From the NCBI RefSeq assembly GCF_003610295.1, contig NZ_RAPV01000001.1:3100001-3164000 (forward strand): a DNA stretch of 64,000 nt, written 5' to 3'. The notes under the pieces were generated by a model that saw nothing but the letters and a program-made list of their open reading frames with translations, ran no database searches and was not told the origin of the DNA. Positions 60,606-64,000 of this stretch are shown piece by piece. How positions within the stretch are numbered: position 1 is the stretch's first letter; each line of letters opens with the position of its first letter. The stretch is from Paraburkholderia sp. BL23I1N1. Lineage in GTDB: Bacteria; Pseudomonadota; Gammaproteobacteria; Burkholderiales; Burkholderiaceae. The translations under genes and the position numbers were made by a program.

Positions 60606-63600
60606 TCACCGGCCATTCGTCAACTGCCCGCTTTCGTTCGCCTCTCGCCGCGCGCGCCGTTCGTCGCGCTTGCGGCGCAGCGCTGCGAGCCGCCGCCGGC
60701 TATACGTAAGCGAGGCGACCGCATGAAATGCGACCGGCGCGAACACGAGGCCGAACAGCGTGGCCGCCAGCACCCCGCCGAACACGCCGGTGCCGATCGA
60801 CCGGCGGCTTTCGGCGCCCGCGCCGCTCGACACCACCAAGGGCACGACGCCGAGCAGGAACGCCGCCGAGGTCATCACGATCGGCCGGAAGCGCGCGGCG
60901 GCGGCTTCGGTCACGGCGCGCGTCAACGGCAGGCCCTGGCGATACAGATCGCGCGCGAACTGCACGATCAGAATCGCGTTTTTTGCCGCGAGGCCGATGA
61001 CGGTAATCATGCCGACCTTGAAGTACACGTCGTTCGGCATGCCGCGCAACAGTACCGCGGCGACTGCGCCGATCACGCCGAGCGGCACGACCATCAGCAC
61101 GGCAAGCGGGATCGTCCAGCTTTCGTACAAGGCAGCCAGGGCCATGAACACGGCCAGTAGCGACAAGCCGATCAGCAAGGGGGTGAGCTGTGCCGCCGCG
61201 GTTTCTTCGCGCGCCGCGTCGACCCAGTCGTACGACACACCGACCGGCAACGAAGCGGCGAGCCGCTCCATCTCCGCCATCGCCGCGCCCGAACTGTAGC
61301 CGGGTGCGGCGTGGCCGCTTACGTCGAGTGTCGGATAGCCGTTGTAGCGGCTCAGCATCACCGGACCGATGGTCCAATTGCGTGCCGCGATCGCCGATAG
61401 CGGCACCATGCCCCCCGTCGAATTCGGCACGGCGAGCGACATCAGATCGTCGTCGGTCATTCGTGTGGCGGCGTCGGCGGAAATCATCACCCGGCGCATC
61501 CGGCCACCGGCCGGAAAGTCGTCGATATAGGTAGAGCCGAAGGTACTGCCGAGCACGTCGGCGATGCGGTCGAACGGCACGCCAAGCGCATACGCTTTCG
61601 CGCGGTCGATGATGAGTTCGACGCGCGGGGCATCCGGCAGATCCTCCGAATGCACCGACGCCAGCACCGGGCTCGCCTTGGCCTGCGCGAAGAGTTTCTC
61701 GCGCGCGGCCTTCAGCGCGTCGAGCCCGACTCCGCCGCGATCTTCGAGCCGGAACACGAAGCCGTCCGAATGCCCGAGTCCCGGCACGGAAGGCGGCAAT
61801 TGCGCCTCCACGCTACCGTCGAGAATCTTGTCGAACTGCTCATTGAGCCCGTCGCGCAACGCCATCGCATCAGTGTCGCGCTTGCCCCAGTCTTTCAGCT
61901 CGACGAAACCCATCGCCACGTTCTGACCGCTGCCGGTAAAACTCCAGCCGATCACACTGGTGACGTGCGCGATCGCGGGCTCGGCGTGCAGGATCGTTTC
62001 CATCCGTTGGACCACCGCGAGCGTACGCGCCTGCGTCGCGCCGGCCGGCAATTGCACCATCACCTGCAACTGGCCTTCGTCTTCGCTCGGCAAAAAACCG
62101 CCGGGCATTTGCCAGTAGAGCGCGGCACACACGCCGACCAGCACGGCATAAATGGCCAGCATCGGGCCGATACGGCGCAGCGTACGCGCGGTGAACCCAC
62201 GGTAGCCACTCGCGGCTCGATCGAAACCGGAGGTAAAGCGGCTCGCCGCGCGCGCCGCGAACCCGAGCAGGCCGCGGCGGGCATCTCGTTCGCTTACCGG
62301 GTGCTTGTGCGCCTTCAGCAGATTCGCGCACAGCGCGGGCGTCAACGACAACGCCATGAACGACGACACTAGCATCGACGCGATCATCGCCACCGCGAAT
62401 TGCCGGTAGATACCGCCGACACCGCCCGGAAAGAACGCCATCGGCACGAACACGGCCGTCAATACCGCGGTCACGCCCACGATTGCGCCGCCGATCTGCG
62501 ACATGGCTTTGCGGGTCGCCTCACGTGGCGGCAGGCCTTCTTCTTCCATCACGCGGTGCACACTTTCCACCACCACGATCGCATCGTCGACGAGGATACC
62601 GATTGCGAGCACCAGGCCGAACATCGTAAACACGTTGATCGACAGGCCGCAGGCGTACATCGCGAGAAACGCGCCCATCAGCGTGACAGGAATCACCACC
62701 GTCGGCACCAGCGTGTAACGCAGATCCCGCAAAAACAGCCACATCACGAAGAACACCAGCACCACCGCTTCCGCCAGCGTGATGAGCACTTCTCGAATTG
62801 CAATCTGCACGAAATGCGCGTTGTCGAACGGAATTTCGATCGCAACGCCTGGCGGCAAGCTCTTTGATAACTCTGCGAGCCGCGCGCGGATCGCGTTGGA
62901 CGTCTCCAGCGCATTGCCGCGCGGTCCGAGTTGAATCCCGACGGTGGCCGCAGCCTTGCCGTTCAGGCGGGAGTAGAACGAGTAATTGTCGCGCCCCAAT
63001 TCGACCCGCGCGACATCTTTCAAGCGCACCGCCGAGCCGTCGGGTTGCGCCTTCAGCACGATCTGTCCGAATTCGGCGGGCAAGATCAGTTGCCCCTTCA
63101 CGCTCACCGAGGCCGTCATTTGCTGCCCCGGAACGAACGGTGCGTCGCCCAGCGTACCGGCCGTTACCGTGGCATTCTGCGCGGCGATCGCGGCGTTTAC
63201 TTCGGCGGCGCCGAGGCCGTACTCGCGCAGCTTCATCGGATCGAGCCAGATACGCAGCGCCTCGTCGGCGTCCCACAACTCCGCCGCGCCCACGCCCGGT
63301 GCGCGCTTCAGTTCGCGAAGAACGTAGCGGCTCAGATAGTCGCTCAATTGCACGGAATCGCGCGAGCCGTCCGTCGACGTCAGCGCAACCAGCATGAGAA
63401 ACGTGTTGGCCGCCTTGAATACGCTGATGCCCTGCTGCACGACCTGTTGCGGCAAACGCGGTTCGACCTGCTTGAGACGGTTCTGGATGTCGACCAGCGC
63501 GAGGTCCGGATTGGTCCCCGGCGCAAAGGTTGCGTCGATCTCGAGATCGCCGAGGTTGTCGCTGGTCGTTTCGTAGTACAGCATATTGTCGGCGCCATCG

Positions 63601-63806
63601 AGACTCTCCTCGATGATGCTGCCGACATTGGCATCGACCACTTCAGTCGCGGCCCCCGGATACGTGGCGCTGATCACGATGCGCGGCGGTGCCAGACGCG
63701 GATACTGCGCCACCGGCAGCTGCGGAATGGCGAGCGCGCCCGCCACCACAATGGCGAGCGCAACAATCCATGCGAAGACCGGGCGGTCGATGAAAAAAAA
63801 TGGCAC
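60606..63806 (-). CDS. RND-family multidrug efflux permease (HAE1 type)
   Basis: 1,066-residue inner-membrane RND pump subunit. It starts with GTG at 63806 (VPFFFIDRPVFAWIVALAIVVAGALAI, the canonical FFI.RPVFAWV start); codons 3-5 are a T-run. Conserved: GILVDDAIVVVESVHRVMEEEG with the paired Asp of the proton relay in TM4, and GLAAKNAILIVQFARD in TM10. LPVAQYPRLAPPRI and SATYPGAATEVVDANV are also typical. No membrane-fusion or outer-membrane partner is seen in the window on the 3' side; they may lie beyond the right edge or elsewhere. 13 bp after a GNAT gene. Confidence 0.92.
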   Translation of the reverse strand: MPFFFIDRPVFAWIVALAIVVAGALAIPQLPVAQYPRLAPPRIVISATYPGAATEVVDANVGSIIEESLDGADNMLYYETTSDNLGDLEIDATFAPGTNPDLALVDIQNRLKQVEPRLPQQVVQQGISVFKAANTFLMLVALTSTDGSRDSVQLSDYLSRYVLRELKRAPGVGAAELWDADEALRIWLDPMKLREYGLGAAEVNAAIAAQNATVTAGTLGDAPFVPGQQMTASVSVKGQLILPAEFGQIVLKAQPDGSAVRLKDVARVELGRDNYSFYSRLNGKAAATVGIQLGPRGNALETSNAIRARLAELSKSLPPGVAIEIPFDNAHFVQIAIREVLITLAEAVVLVFFVMWLFLRDLRYTLVPTVVIPVTLMGAFLAMYACGLSINVFTMFGLVLAIGILVDDAIVVVESVHRVMEEEGLPPREATRKAMSQIGGAIVGVTAVLTAVFVPMAFFPGGVGGIYRQFAVAMIASMLVSSFMALSLTPALCANLLKAHKHPVSERDARRGLLGFAARAASRFTSGFDRAASGYRGFTARTLRRIGPMLAIYAVLVGVCAALYWQMPGGFLPSEDEGQLQVMVQLPAGATQARTLAVVQRMETILHAEPAIAHVTSVIGWSFTGSGQNVAMGFVELKDWGKRDTDAMALRDGLNEQFDKILDGSVEAQLPPSVPGLGHSDGFVFRLEDRGGVGLDALKAAREKLFAQAKASPVLASVHSEDLPDAPRVELIIDRAKAYALGVPFDRIADVLGSTFGSTYIDDFPAGGRMRRVMISADAATRMTDDDLMSLAVPNSTGGMVPLSAIAARNWTIGPVMLSRYNGYPTLDVSGHAAPGYSSGAAMAEMERLAASLPVGVSYDWVDAAREETAAAQLTPLLIGLSLLAVFMALAALYESWTIPLAVLMVVPLGVIGAVAAVLLRGMPNDVYFKVGMITVIGLAAKNAILIVQFARDLYRQGLPLTRAVTEAAAARFRPIVMTSAAFLLGVVPLVVSSGAGAESRRSIGTGVFGGVLAATLFGLVFAPVAFHAVASLTYSRRRLAALRRKRDERRARREANESGQLTNGR

Positions 63807-63819
63807 GCAAAAAATCCGT

Positions 63820-64000
63820 TCAGATTGCCTGCAGGGGCGGTGCGTCGATGAGGCGGGCCATATGCAGCACGTCGGCCAATACGCCTTCGCGCAAGGCAAA
63901 ACCGCGCGAGCGGCCTTCTTCGACAAAGCCGAACTTGCGATAGAGTGCAATCGCAGGCGTGTTGTCGCAAAACACCGTGAGTTCGAGGCGGCGCAAACCG
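63820..64000 (-). CDS. GNAT-family N-acetyltransferase, C-terminal part (cut by window edge)
   Basis: The visible 59 residues, ending at TGA 63822-63820, read GLRRLELTVFCDNTPAIALYRKFGFVEEGRSRGFALREGVLADVLHMARL-like: the C-terminal V-shaped strand region of GNAT proteins, with the N..AI.LY.K.GF..EG motif. It is close to ribosomal-protein or polyamine acetyltransferase types (RimJ/RimL/SpeG). 13 bp upstream of the RND pump gene, so cotranscribed with it. Confidence 0.85.
   Translation of the reverse strand, partial: GLRRLELTVFCDNTPAIALYRKFGFVEEGRSRGFALREGVLADVLHMARLIDAPPLQAI

Overview
The window looks like a chromosomal segment of a high-GC betaproteobacterium of the Burkholderiaceae, most likely Paraburkholderia. 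The reasons are the strong G/C third-position bias, the five-step histidine pathway with hutF, the many LysR-type regulators in divergent pairs with enzymes and transporters, and a dispersed inverted-repeat element of a kind common in this group. There are no rRNA or tRNA genes, CRISPR arrays or prophage. All functions are inferred from sequence alone.

Layout. 1-6715: histidine utilisation operon (minus strand, hutH-hutC-hutU-hutD-hutI-hutF, cut at the left edge) with three HutC-type operator palindromes before hutH. 6720-18769: divergent regulator/enzyme pairs and transporters: LysR/NAD-dependent epimerase; permease + amidase + solo LuxR regulator with a periodic operator-like array; DUF899 protein; ArsR/SRPBCC pair; AzgA-like purine permease; PRC-barrel lipoprotein + MFS. 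18770-22280: a long inverted-repeat element (copy A). Its right arm is interrupted by an internally deleted IS3-type element, which itself carries a group II intron. 22286-34744: MHS permease, M20 amidohydrolase with a frameshifted LysR, a TPR/ATP-grasp-like protein, a lipoprotein, and an amine-catabolism-like set (aldehyde dehydrogenase, cupin, FAD oxidoreductase, NCS1 permease, LysR). 34899-37984: NDH-2, and the argP/argO pair.

38026-54157 is the most interesting part: a tightly packed minus-strand operon of eleven genes. In transcription order these are UDP-GlcNAc 2-epimerase (wecB); BcsB-like periplasmic protein; NfrB-like GT2 glycosyltransferase with a C-terminal MshEN-like (c-di-GMP) domain; a stand-alone MshEN-like protein; NfrA/BcsC-like TPR outer-membrane protein; AlgF-like protein; two AlgJ/AlgX-like proteins; AlgI-like MBOAT; DltC-like carrier protein; DltA-like adenylating enzyme; and a DUF4434-like lipoprotein. 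I read it as a c-di-GMP-controlled, ManNAc-type secreted polysaccharide pathway joined to a hybrid acylation module. In that module an amino acid or acid activated by DltA/DltC would be passed to an alginate-type MBOAT/AlgJ/AlgX/AlgF export relay. The BcsB and GT genes are fused into one reading frame by an apparent indel.

54900-55700 is a second, uninterrupted copy (B) of the inverted-repeat element. 55928-64000 holds a DUF1328 micro-protein, a LysR/EamA exporter pair, an orphan rfbC, a GlxA-type AraC regulator with a long AT-rich upstream region, an RND pump and the C-terminus of a GNAT acetyltransferase.
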